This document shows positions 22,783 to 32,865 of a stretch of 64,000 nucleotides of DNA, piece after piece. The notes beneath the pieces were generated by a model that saw only the letters and a program-made list of their open reading frames with translations, was not told the DNA's origin and made no database searches. Positions within the stretch are counted from its first letter, which is position 1; each line of letters starts with the position of its first letter. The stretch is from Antitrichia curtipendula (Eukaryota; Streptophyta; Bryopsida; Hypnales; Leucodontaceae), in assembly GCA_951230915.1 (NCBI GenBank), contig OX579642.1:7750001-7814000 (forward strand), given 5' to 3'. The translations under genes were made by a program, and so were the position numbers.

Positions 22783-25700
22783 CTATTGGTTCACTACCAC
22801 CCATTTCTTCGAGTGGACCTTGTTGAGGCACCGGCCCCCTGTTATCTTGTAATCTCCTGGAACCTCACCATCTTCACCTATAGTACCACCGATGGATTCA
22901 CCATCATCATTGGATGTTGCACTACCACTTTCGCTGGAGGCCTCGGAATTGCAGTTTCGTTGTGGTCGAGCTATAGAAGACAATGTCCGAAGAGGTCATT
23001 GGCCCATTGCGTCCATAATGCCATTTGTATTGGGTCCTCCTGTTTGAACTTCTCTTGAAAATGGTTGGGAAGCCGCTTCTTCCCTCCTCAGCCTTCTACG
23101 CGTTCTACTACTTACACGTTCACTAGTAGTACCTTGTGGTCGTGGACGCTTCCCTCGATTATTGGCATGTACAGGTGGCCGCAATGAAGTCGTATTTCTA
23201 GTCACACGCTGTGACACCATACCAGCCAATCGTGTACCTATCGACGAAGTTGGTTCGTGTGGACGGACGTTGGAACTAGACGGCCTTGATGAACTTTGGA
23301 TTTGTAGATTTTCCAATATTGGCATTTGCCTTTGTGCAACCGAGACTCGATTTGGAGGGGCCATATGTGCTTCTCCACCTTGAGGGGGCCCTTCACTGCG
23401 GGTGGTCCTCATGGGCAATAACGGTGGTACTACTACGTCTTCTTCACGTCCTCTTTGAACGTCAACACCATCTCTTTCTATTGTGGCATCAACTTGTACA
23501 TCTATAGGGTCTGGATTTAGTGGTCTCGGTGCCACAACGTCCTCGTTTGTATTGCGCCCACTTGGCCCAGCATTCCACGTTTGTGGCATTCGTGGTGGAC
23601 TTCTTTGATGTCCCTCGTAGTCATTGTCGTTGTTATCACCCTCTTCAAAGTCAAATACGGATGCATCAATTAGAGGACGCACTCCTCCCGCCCCACGAAA
23701 TCTATCAAACGGTGGCTCATCGTTGTCATTGGAACTATCATCTGAATCGTCATCATCGGGATCAGAGAGAACCGAACCACGGTCTAGACCATCAGATTCA
23801 TCTGTCATGGAATCCTCTGACATCATGTTTTCAGTATACCACCTTGTCGGATTTGCTGCAGCCCTTTCTCTAAGAGTCTTGGAATTGGTATAAATGTAAA
23901 CCAATTCCTCAGCACGCTCTGATGTCAATCTATTGCGTGATTTGTTGTGGACAAACGAATACATGCTCCAATTGCATTCACAGGATGATGCAGAACACAC
24001 CTGCGCGAGGATCTTTCTGGCAATCGGTGCAAGTGTACGAGCACCGGCTCTGAGAAGGTTCCACCATTCGTGAGGTTGCAAATTCAAGGCGTTTACATCA
24101 GGAAGTCCACCGAAAATGCCTCGCCGATCTTTAAATGCTTGGTACTCAGACAAAGCTGAAGCAAATGCTTGATCTCCAACAGCCAATTTGCGCAAAACTC
24201 TCAATATGGCTTCTCTTGCCTCATTATCATCCATTAGCATGACTTCGTCAAGTAAAAAGGAATTCAATAGAGCCCCAGCGTAATGCAAATCTGTCCTGAG
24301 CATGTCCCAGCGCTTGTAGAAATCATCGGTGGCGGAAATTGCATATCTCCGCTCTAATGAAAATGGTGGATCCTCCAAAGATAAAACATGCTTTTCCACC
24401 TTTTTCATTACAAGCCATGCCTTGTCTAAGCACGGGTGCTTGCCATCAAACTCTCGAAGAGCAATCAACACGGGCTTCACTATGTGCACAAAGTTCAAAC
24501 ATTTCCTCTAAAATTCATCCGTTCGCACATATCGTCGCACATCGTTAGCTTTTCTTTGCTTTTGATTGGATGCCAATCTCCGCGTGTACTCATTCCACTG
24601 CGGATCGTGGACTGTCAATTCTATCGCTTCCCTCACCTCCACCAAACGTTCGATCATGAGGAACATGGTAGCAAAGCGTGTTTGAACGGGATTTTTCAAA
24701 ACGTGATTAGGAGAATGTCGTCGAAAGATTGCAAGTGGCATGTGATGCGTTCGAATGTATTTCACAATTGACTTGGCTTTCTTGACCATACTTGTAATCC
24801 AATCTTGTTTTTCCCAATCTTCAAGTAGAAGGTCAAGTGCATGTGCTGAACACCCTTGAAAATATATGTGTGGAAATCTACGAAGTAACAGAGCGCCAGC
24901 GGCCAACATGTTTGCTGCATTGTCTGTACAAACTTGTACCACGTTCTGTGCCCCTACCTCGTCAATGTAATCACCCATGCAATTAGCCACGTAAGTAGCA
25001 TCTTTGCATTCGTCTGTTGTGTCTATCGATCCAAGAAAAACCTCTCCACTTGTACATGCCAACATGACATTCATCAATGGTCAATGTGTAACGTTGTCCC
25101 ATCCATCAGAGCATATTGTAACGCCATATTTGTGGATTGGTGCCCTCGTCTTCTCTGCTACAATTGCTGCCACTTCGTCTTTTGTAGATTTTATGAGCTT
25201 TGTACGAAGTGCATGGTACGCTAGAGGTTTGTAGCCAACTCTTGATTCCAATGTTGATTTCACTGCATCCAGAAAAGCAGGATGCCTCACTACATTGAAT
25301 GGTATATTGGCTTCATAGAAAAACTTAGCCCACTTCTTGTCAAGTACTTGCTTGTTTGATGCGTTCAGTCCTTCTTGTAGAGATAGTTGCCTCATCGATC
25401 GACTGTGGGTCAAACTAGAGTTGGGCGCCTCTAATGATCGTACTTGAGAGCTTTGCCCCCCAGTGTTTTTTCCTCCATCGTTTGCTGAGATTAAAGCATC
25501 ATGTTGTTGCTCACCACGTACTACACTTGGTAGTATCGTTGATGGTGATGTCACTTCCACGTCGCGTCCAGTTCCATGCGAAGTGTCCGTAGGTATATGT
25601 CCTCCACAATTAAAAAACATTACCTTCACGGCTGCATTGACTTTAGTGCACGCTCTCACTCCAAGGAGGGTGTCATTTCGTCTATATCCCAAATGGAAAA

Positions 25701-25809
25701 GCAACCGATCCTTTCGATAGCTTAGCAAAGCTTCGCAAAACTTGCAAACAACTTTTCCATTTGGCCGTAGTGTGTACCAAGGTTCCCACTGTGATCTTGC
25801 TCCACCCAT
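22783..25809 (-). pseudogene. hAT transposase (BED + DUF659 + dimerisation), decayed
   Basis: One minus-strand frame from the ATG at 25809, interrupted by TGA at 25081-25083 and TAG at 24508-24510. It reaches TGA at 22996-22998; the same frame stays open to 22783, so that TGA may also be a mutation. Near the N-terminus a BED-type finger (WEPW..KVVCKFCEALL..H) would bind DNA. Next comes a DUF659/RNase H-like region with ICSDGWDN and VCTDNAANM carrying two candidate catalytic Asp, and a CSAHALDLLL motif. The C-terminal hAT dimerisation segment includes SSCECNWSMYSFVHNKSRNRL. A Ser/Asp/Glu-rich tail follows. It catalyses cut-and-paste transposition with 8-bp duplications, matching the element ends. 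A TATATATTAA box lies at about 26025-26036 on the minus strand. The start is uncertain: the frame extends upstream without an ATG, and a 5' exon is possible. Confidence 0.85.
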
Positions 25810-26047
25810 TGCTCTTATCTGTCCTCCTTTACCTGCCCCTGCACCAAAAAAAAGATTAGTATTCTGTTTGAAATGTGATGTGGAAACAACACTTGTTGCT
25901 CTCACAACAAGTGCCACTACAACACACTCTTCTTGGACTTCGCTCTACCGCAATGGTTGTACTCCAACCAAGTCATGAAAGGCAAAATCAGCAAGGGAAA
26001 GTAATCTTGAATAGGCAGAAGTCTTTAATATATACCTTGAAGCCCTC

Positions 26048-26071
26048 CCTAAAACCCTAAACCCTAAACCC
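26048..26071 (-). repeat. Interstitial telomere-like tract (CCCTAAA)n
   Basis: About three copies of CCCTAAA (one with an extra A), between the transposase promoter and array d. Opposite orientation to the tract at 17653-17684. Confidence 0.75.
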
Positions 26072-26124
26072 AGCTAGACGGAGTGACGGCTGATGGGGTG
26101 GACCCTAAACCCGCAGCCTTGCCA

Positions 26125-26455
26125 ACGAAACCGTCCAAGGGGCGACTGTCCCGTCCTGTAATATTCCGGTCCAGAGGACGGGACGGTTCCCCGTCCAGAG
26201 GACGGAGAGGCCGTCCAAGGGACGGATTATCGTCCTGGAGACGAGAATTCCGTCCAGAGGACGGCTTACCGTCCAGCGACCCACTCTCCGTCCAGCGGAC
26301 GGGTTACCGTCCAGGGGATGGCTTACCGTCCAGCGGACGGCCTCTTCGTCCACAGACGGGCTCTCCGTCCACAGACGGGCTCTCCGTCCAAGAGACGGAT
26401 GTCCATTTGGCGACGGAGTCACCATCTAGGAGACGGCCCGACGCCGTCGCAGAAT
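26125..26455. repeat. GC-rich array d: CCGTCCAGNGGACGG array
   Basis: About 17 units of roughly 18 bp, each containing the small palindrome CCGTCCAGNGGACGG. It lies inside the right end of the hAT, upstream of the transposase. It shares the GGACGG core with arrays a-c. Confidence 0.88.
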
Positions 26456-26581
26456 AGACAGACTTCATCCCCGCTCCGGATGGTCCCGTCAGTATCGGCG
26501 ACGGGCTGTGACGCGTCAGGACGAACGCGTCCTGACATCCGGACGTGAAAAGCCCACGTCACGTCCGGATAGACAACCTTG

Positions 26582-26589
26582 GTATCGGT
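26582..26589. repeat. 8-bp hAT target duplication, right copy (GTATCGGT)
   Basis: Exact copy of 10449-10456, directly after the right inverted repeat GACAACCTTG. Confidence 0.9.
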
Positions 26590-28524
26590 AGGAGTAAAAG
26601 GATGCTGTACAAATTCAAAAACAGGAAGAAGGGATCCACCACGGCCGACCCCGGTGAAATTGACGGCCCCAAAGCATGCCATCATGTCTGCAACAGCTTT
26701 TAGGTTATTGATGAAAGAAGCAGAGGTATATTCATAATGGTATCGGAAATGAATGCGGTAGAACTAAGAAATGAGTTGGGTCAAGTCCCAAGTGACTATC
26801 AAGATTTACAGAGAGTTTTAATGAACAATCTTCAAATGAATTACCGGATCACGGAATTGCGGATATGAAAATTGAGTTTAAGGATGGACATGAACCATAG
26901 AACACAGGATTGCGACCTATGTCTCCAGTGGAGTTGGAGGAACTCCGGGCGTATTTGGAAGAGAATCTAGGCAAGGGTTGGATCCGTCGGTCCAAGTCCC
27001 CGGTCTCAGCACCAATAGTCTTTGCTCGGAAGAAAGATGGTTCTATTCGAGTTTACATTGATTACAGAAATTTAAATAAGGTCACTATAAGGAATCGTTA
27101 CCCATTGCCACTTATTCCGGAGCTTACAGACCAATTGGTGGGTGCTCGCATATTTACGAAGCTAGATGTGCGACAAGCGTATCATCGTATTCGAATGGCA
27201 CAAGGTCACAAATTTAAAACGGCATTCAAGACCCGTTATGGCTTATTCGAGTATTTAGTCATGCCCTTCGGCCTTATGAATGCACCCGCCCAATTTCAAG
27301 CGCACATGCAATATATTTTTTCCGACTTATTGGATATTTCTGTAGTAATCTATTTAGATGACATCTTAATATTTTCCAAAGATTTGGATGACCACCGACG
27401 GGTGGTCCGAGAAGTACTTCAAAGATTGCATAAGCATGGCCTCTACGTTAAAGCCTCTAAGTGCCATTTCCACTGCACTTTAGTTGAATTTTTAGGCATG
27501 ATAATTTCTTCACAAGGTCTTGAGATGTGCAAGGACAAAGTTAAAACCATTGAAGAGTGGCCAATATCAAAGAATGTGAAAGAAATTCAAGCATTTCTTG
27601 GTTTTGCAAATTTTTATCAAAGATTTATCTATGGGTATTCACAAATTGCAGTCCCACTCACCACGTTGACTCGGAAAGACCATCCATTCACATGGAATGC
27701 CCATGCTGACAATGCATTTAAACAACTTTGACTGCGATTTTCCCAAGCTCCAATGTTGTTGCATCCTAATTTTCAACAACCCTTTATCATTGAGACTGAC
27801 GCCTCTGACACTGCAACAGGTGGCATTTTATTTCAATATGGCGATGACGGGTACCTTCATCCATATGCGTACTGTAGCTCGAAGATGTCAACCACAGAAC
27901 AAAACTATGATATTTATGATAAGGAGCTCTTAAGTATTGTCCTTGCGTTCCAGGATTGGAGAGTTTATTTGGAGGGATCTCCACATGAGGTTACAGTGAT
28001 TTTGGACCACAAAAACTTAGAGTATTTTCTCTCTACCAAACAGCTTAACAGAAGACAAGCACGGTGGTTGGAAATGTTGTCCGCATTTTATTTTGTAATC
28101 AAACACAGGCCTGGGATAATGAATGGAAGAGCTGATGCTTTATCTCGAAGAGCGGATGTCATTGACTTGGAAGAACAACGTCCCAGACCACTCTTAAAGT
28201 TAGCCACTCTGGAGTTATGCGATCCAGTATGGACGGACCAACAGATTATAAACCGTATCAAAGTATCCACGGCCATAGACCCAGCATTGAAGCCGATTCT
28301 GGCGTATTTCACAAACGGTGCGGAGCTGGCGCATTCTCATGTGCATCGCCGATTCCAAGAATATACGTTCAATGATGGAGTGCTATGGTTCCAAAATAAA
28401 ATATTTGTCTCCAAAGATGAGGAATTACATCACCAGATACTCCAATCCAGACATGATGCTCCGTCAGCAGGACACATGGGGCGGGCTAAAACCTTCGATC
28501 TTGTCACAAGGACGTTTTATTGGA
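26590..28524 (+). pseudogene. pol: Reverse transcriptase, RNase H and integrase N-end of the gypsy element
   Basis: Continues the pol frame after the hAT. Frameshifts fall near 26730 and 26840, then comes a TAG at 26898. The long frame from 26910 encodes the reverse transcriptase (LDVRQAYHRIRM, the YLDD catalytic motif in VIYLDDILIFSKD). A TGA at 27729 separates it from RNase H (ETDASDTATGGILF, KHRPGIMNGRADALSRR). The integrase HHCC finger begins (SAGHMGRAKT) and is interrupted after TRTFYW by the element at 28525. It is inactive as it stands, although the catalytic motifs survive. Confidence 0.92.
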
Positions 28525-29252
28525 GGGTAGTTGCAAGAAACACCTGCCGTTTTCTAGCCAAAATGGCTGTAGTACTGTAGTACTATGACCTTTTGCAATA
28601 AAAATTTTAAAAATAAAATAAAATATGGATAATTTGTAAAGCATTCAAAAAGTATACATGTGAAAATTGAAGTCTATAAAAAATTATCTCTAAAAGTTAT
28701 GCACAAAAAAAGAAGCCTAGGAAAATAGAAGAAAATAGATATATTTGAGTTTATTCTTAGAAAATAGTAAAATAATTCAAATAATTCAAAAAAAATAGCC
28801 ATTTTTCCTTACTTGTAGGTTCTCCTTTTTCACTATTTTTTATTTTTGGAAAATAAAAATTGTGTTCTTTGCACGTGTACATAGGTAGTGCACTTTGAGC
28901 ACATGTGGAAGGTGGATACTTTACTATTTTTAGAAAATCTCTTCATAGTCTTGTGTAACTTTAGTATAAATCCTTGTCTCCCAATTTTCACTTTCAAATT
29001 CGTCTTTTTGGATGGGAAATAGGACTCAAAACCCCTAAAATGGCCAAGGTAGACATCCAATCGGGGGCAGTTTAAAAATAGTAAATAAATTTCGAAAAAT
29101 TGGAAAAAAATATTGAACTTCTAAAACTTTTATGTGTACCTTCATTTCAAGTTTCACAGAAAACGGACATACGATGCAAAAGTTACAGCCAAAATCCACT
29201 TGTCCAAGAGCAAGGGGACAAGAAATAGGACAAGTGTTTCTTGCAATCACCC
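28525..29252. mobile_element. 728-bp inverted-repeat element in the integrase finger
   Basis: The ends GGGTAGTTGCAAGAAACAC and (complement) GGGTGATTGCAAGAAACAC form inverted repeats of about 20 bp. They are flanked by TGGA on both sides (28521-28524 and 29253-29256). The integrase frame continues exactly after the second TGGA (TRTFYW before, TTLRHYV after), which confirms the boundaries. No coding capacity, so it is a non-autonomous DNA transposon. If the terminal A/T pair is included the duplication is only GG, so the superfamily is unclear. Confidence 0.85.
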
Positions 29253-30164
29253 TGGACCACGCTGCGACACTATGTGCATCAATATGTTGATGGGTGTGAC
29301 ACCTGTCAAAGATCTAAACCTTCTTGACATGCGCCATATGGGCTGCTGTAGCCAATTCCAGCTGCTGAGGCGCCTTGGAAGCGGATATCGACTGATTTTA
29401 TTGTCAAACTACCGATGAGCGGGGATTACGACTCTATACTGGTTGTGGTTGATAAAAACACTAAACTAGCACACTTCATTCCAACAATTGAAGCAATAGA
29501 TTCCAGCGGGTTGGCGACCTTGTATTTAAACAATGTTTGGAGGTATCACGGCATTCCCAACGAAATTATTTCGGATTGAGGACCCATCTTTGTTTCTAAA
29601 TTCATGAGGAGATTGTGTGAGCTACTTAATATTTGACTTTCCCCGCCCACGGCATTCCATCTGCAATCAGACGGACAGACAGAGCGCGTGAACCAAGTCC
29701 TTGAACAATTTCTCCGAATGTTTACCACCAAATAACAAGATGACTGGGCTGATTTGTTACCCATGGCCAAATTCGCGTACAACAATACGATTCATTCAGC
29801 AACGAGGATGTCTCCGTTCTACGCGACCTATGGATACCATCCATCCTTATCTTTCACAAACCCTTCTACCTCGACAGTACCTGCTGCAGAAGCCCGGGTT
29901 CAAGAGTTACAACAAATTCACGAAGAAATTATAACGATGATTAAGATTGCTGGCGACCAAGCTAAGGCCAGATACGATCAGGCGGGTCATTTGCACCACG
30001 TCTTCCAGGTCGGAGATCAGGTTCTTCTTCGACACGCCAATATTGCCACGACGTGCCCGTCACGGAAACTAGGGCCCAAAATCCCAAATTTCTCGGGCCA
30101 TATGCAATTACAGCTAAGTTTTTTGACGTGGTATATCAATTGAAACTTCCGAAGTCATTAGCGG
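29253..30164 (+). pseudogene. pol: Integrase core of the gypsy element
   Basis: Begins with the CC half of the zinc finger (GCDTCQRSK). The D-D-E core follows: STDFIVKLP, IISD followed by a stop, and [10 protein letters not shown]. In-frame stops are TGA at 29577, TGA at 29634 and TAA at 29733. Frameshifts near 30080-30110 precede the linker VVYQLKLPKSLA, where the next insertion begins. Catalyses cDNA integration in intact relatives; inactive here. Confidence 0.9.
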
Positions 30165-30560
30165 TAGTCACACCTTCTCTCCAAGCAGATGGAGAATGGA
30201 GATTGACAAGTTCATGAGGATTTGGAGGAACCAATGGGGAGCCGCGGTGGATGAAGAAGGTGTGACACCCCCAGAAGTTGTTTGGAGAACGAGAGTGGAG
30301 AATCGGAGACCAACATTTGACGTGGAGCGTAGGATGAACATGAAGACGGTGTACAACGCAAGATGAAGAATATACTTAAATGAACAAGTCTTCACCACTC
30401 CCATTATTCACCTCCGGAGGTGAAGACTAGGAGTGCGGAAGATATAACTAGTTAAGAATATTCTAGCATGGAGGGCCAACGTGAAGCCAACCTTAAGCCG
30501 CCACATCTCCATTCTCCATTCTCCAAGTGCGGAGTGAAGAACGTGTAACTACCCCTATTA
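30160..30560. mobile_element. 400-bp inverted-repeat element before the chromodomain
   Basis: Ends TAGCGGTAGTCACACCTTCT and (complement) TAGGGGTAGTTACACGTTCT match at 17 of 20 positions. Subterminal GGAGAATGGAGA and its complement TCTCCATTCTCC add to the hairpin. It separates the pol linker LPKSLA from the VFHISALEKY region that should follow. No clear target duplication. Confidence 0.7.
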
Positions 30561-30866
30561 AGGATTCACAATGTTTTCCACATTTCAGCGCTAGAGAAGT
30601 ATAACCAGGACACAATCATTGGAAGAAAGACCAAGCCCTCTCCTCCAGTGATAACTGCTGAAGGCTATATTGAATGGGAGGTCGACCACGTTCTTGATTC
30701 ATGCTTCGTTGGCTGCTGGAGAAAACTACAATATCTCGTTTTATGGACTGGGTATGGACCAGAGGAGAATTCGTGGGAACCTGCTTCAAATATGAAGAAT
30801 GCTCCCGAACGGGTCGCGGAATTTCATCGATTACATCCCGCTGCACCAGGACCTAGAGGGGGGTGA
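30561..30866 (+). CDS. Chromodomain at the C-end of gypsy pol
   Basis: The resumed frame reads VFHISALEKY and then a chromodomain (YIEWEVDHVLDS..LQYLVLWTGYGPEENSWEPASNMKNAPERVAEFH). It ends in TGA at 30864, inside the polypurine tract. Chromodomains of this kind bind modified histones and guide chromovirus integration. Uninterrupted here but separated from the rest of pol, so not expressed as a working integrase. Confidence 0.85.
   Translation, partial: RIHNVFHISALEKYNQDTIIGRKTKPSPPVITAEGYIEWEVDHVLDSCFVGCWRKLQYLVLWTGYGPEENSWEPASNMKNAPERVAEFHRLHPAAPGPRGG
30852..30866 (+). promoter_or_regulatory. Polypurine tract
   Basis: AGAGGGGGGTGA immediately before the 3' LTR; the usual plus-strand primer site for LTR retrotransposons. 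Confidence 0.8.
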
Positions 30867-31202
30867 TGTTACGATTACATCGTAACAGCTGGACGTATGT
30901 ACGGTGGTTACATCAGCTTGACAGTTAATTGGTTACAGACATTATTCATAGTCTCAGAGCATGCATAAATAGCAATGATGGAGGCTTCGTCCTCACACAA
31001 ACCTTCTATTCCATGATTAATGATAAGATAAGCTTGCTTACTGATAGCTGGTGTAATCTCGTGTGAGTACAAGCTAAACATCTGGAGTGAGCCAGCTTGT
31101 TGCTCAGCTCTCTCCAGATCCGTCAAGTCTGATCTTGGTCGGTCTGAGAATCCTGGATGGAGCGTCGACAGGAAGTTCAACGGTTGTCCGTAGTCCGTAA
31201 CA
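30867..31202 (+). repeat. 3' LTR
   Basis: 336 bp, starts TGTTACGATT and ends GTAACA, so the TG..CA ends are intact. About 14 substitutions and one 4-bp gap separate it from the 5' LTR, nearly all transitions. Confidence 0.9.
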
Positions 31203-31207
31203 CTTTC
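31203..31207. repeat. 5-bp target duplication, right copy (CTTTC)
   Basis: Exact match to 8325-8329. Confidence 0.85.
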
Positions 31208-32865
31208 CAAATAATATAAAGTTCTTTTGCATTCAAAATAGCTTTACATGCAAAACAAATGAACAATGACTAGATTTAAACACCAATCAAGAATGAGAAT
31301 AAGTGTTGCTTTGTGGATACTCCCTTAAAAAAAGATATTATGAGTTATAATTTTACTGGACAAATCTAAAACATGCAGTATTATTGGATACTTCAACATA
31401 AAACATTACTCCTTTTGTCCTAGCATAGTTTGTGTCCCACTAAAAAGCTCCATTTATAGATTTCAACCATTCAATAAACATTGGCCGTGTTCAATGACTT
31501 TGTGGGGGTAAATTGAGCAATGAGGGAACATTCCTCTCCTAGCAAGCTTGCCTTTGCCCGTGTGAAGCACCTTGCACCTTTTGCTTCTTCCAACAATAGC
31601 GTTGATAAAGGATTTGGTGACTGCGTAGGCACTATGAAGATTTGTTCATGAAGTGGGCCAAGTTTTCTTATTCAGGGTATTTAGATTGGGACATATATTT
31701 TTAGAATCCCATTGTTGCCACCAACCTTTAAATCAACAAGAATGACGTGCCAACAACATTCACAAACTATGGTCAAAATATGATTCTTTTTGTGTGGATT
31801 CTGGGTGTCTAAATGATGGTGCCTAAGCTAGAGAATTTGCATAGATCCAAGGGATGGGTTATTCATTTTTGATTGTGTGTATCATTGGCACAAGACTAAA
31901 AATATAGTTAATTTCTTGTGGAAATTTTTTTTGGAGGTTTGTAGTGGAAAAGAGGGAGTATAAGAATTTTGTAAATCCAAAACCCCAACTTCAAAATTTT
32001 ATAACAAATTCTACAAGACTCCAACAAAAATTGAATTTTATCAATTTTTTTTCCAAAAGAAAGTTCAAACCCTCCAAAAAAGACAGATCATAACATTTTG
32101 TAGCATGCACAATCAATGCCTTGGCCCTAAGGTAGCCAACTTCTTTCCGATCACTACTTCTTTTCGCTAGTTAAATTGCTTTGTTTCCAATCAATTGTGG
32201 TTTAGGGTGACAGCTCACTCACTACAAATGGTAAAGAAGTGTACATTAAAAGTATACAATGATCACAAGATGTACATTGGAAGCGACAATTATCACCTAC
32301 ATTGAAGCATAGGCAATTTTGTAAATAATTAGCTTGTGGTTGAAAAGGCGATGTCCTATATAACAAGAATGGGTTGAACAAAATCTTTATTAAAAAAATT
32401 CATAATTATTTTGTTCTTGAAGAAAAAAAAGGAACGAATTTTGGAATCCTCCTCAAATCTATTTCTCCATGGGGTGGATTTTTCCCCTCACCATTTGCAT
32501 ACTGAAAATACTGTAAATCGTTTATTTGGTCGGAATGAGGTCGGCTTACATTGGATGGTGTGGAATGTGCATCAGTTGCTAAGTGGACACGTGGAGGATC
32601 AGTGAGATCAACGCCCTCATCGCCAATTTCGAGAGTTCCACAGGCGGGCTAGTTTTCTTAAAAAAAAATTCCAATACTCTGCCGCCTTCAGCATTTCAAG
32701 GATTTCAAGCATTTCAAGGATTGCAGGCCTTTCAAGCATTTCCGCGGCGACAATTCCCCAGATACTAGTACCGCGCAGCATCATGCACCGAGGATAGATT
32801 CCGACCAATCTTTCTCCCTCACCAATTGTTGGTGAAACCAAAGCGTATGTTCAAATCGTTGCACA
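31208..32865. other. Intergenic DNA and P450 5' flank
   Basis: No gene. A short internal repeat of GGATTTCAAGCATTTCAA lies at about 32690-32745. I see no convincing TATA box near the P450 start. Confidence 0.5.

Larger units (their letters stand above)
10457..26581. mobile_element. Giant 16.1 kb hAT transposon with cargo genes
   Basis: Left end CAGGGTTGTC and right end GACAACCTTG are 10-bp inverted repeats with one mismatch (CARGGTTGTC). They are flanked by a perfect 8-bp duplication, GTATCGGT. The element sits between the protease and reverse-transcriptase regions of the gypsy element. Inside are four GGACGG-core arrays, a RING-H2 gene (minus), a kinase-like gene (plus), a hAT transposase gene (minus), two telomere-like tracts and AT-rich spacers. 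Typical plant hATs are a few kb, so 16 kb with non-transposase genes is unusual. It may be one cargo transposon, or nested hAT copies whose inner ends have eroded. The outer boundaries are firm; the inner history is inference. Confidence 0.9.
8330..31202 (+). mobile_element. Ty3/gypsy chromovirus, 22.9 kb with nested insertions
   Basis: A complete but decayed LTR retrotransposon in plus orientation: 5' LTR, gag with zinc knuckle, aspartic protease, reverse transcriptase, RNase H, integrase, chromodomain, polypurine tract, 3' LTR. The LTR pair and the 5-bp CTTTC target duplication show one insertion. About 17.2 kb of the length is later insertion: the giant hAT (10457-26581) and smaller elements at 28525-29252 and about 30160-30560. 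Without them the element would be about 5.6 kb, an ordinary chromovirus size. The LTRs differ at about 14 sites (13 transitions) plus one 4-bp indel. No standard tRNA-Met primer-binding site is visible just after the 5' LTR. Confidence 0.93.

Noticed and set aside
15315..25083. Stop-codon recoding or RNA editing that would make the hAT genes functional
   Set aside because: TAG and TGA also litter the dead gypsy element, and host genes here use them as normal terminators. C-to-T decay is simpler. U-to-C editing of stops is known in plant organelles, not in nuclear transcripts.
26083..26457. 124-codon frame RPGDGLPSS
   Set aside because: Translation of array d.
8330..31202. Two separate gypsy insertions (one gag-protease, one RT-integrase)
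   Set aside because: The LTR pair, the CTTTC duplication and the hAT duplication between protease and RT show a single element split by a later insertion.
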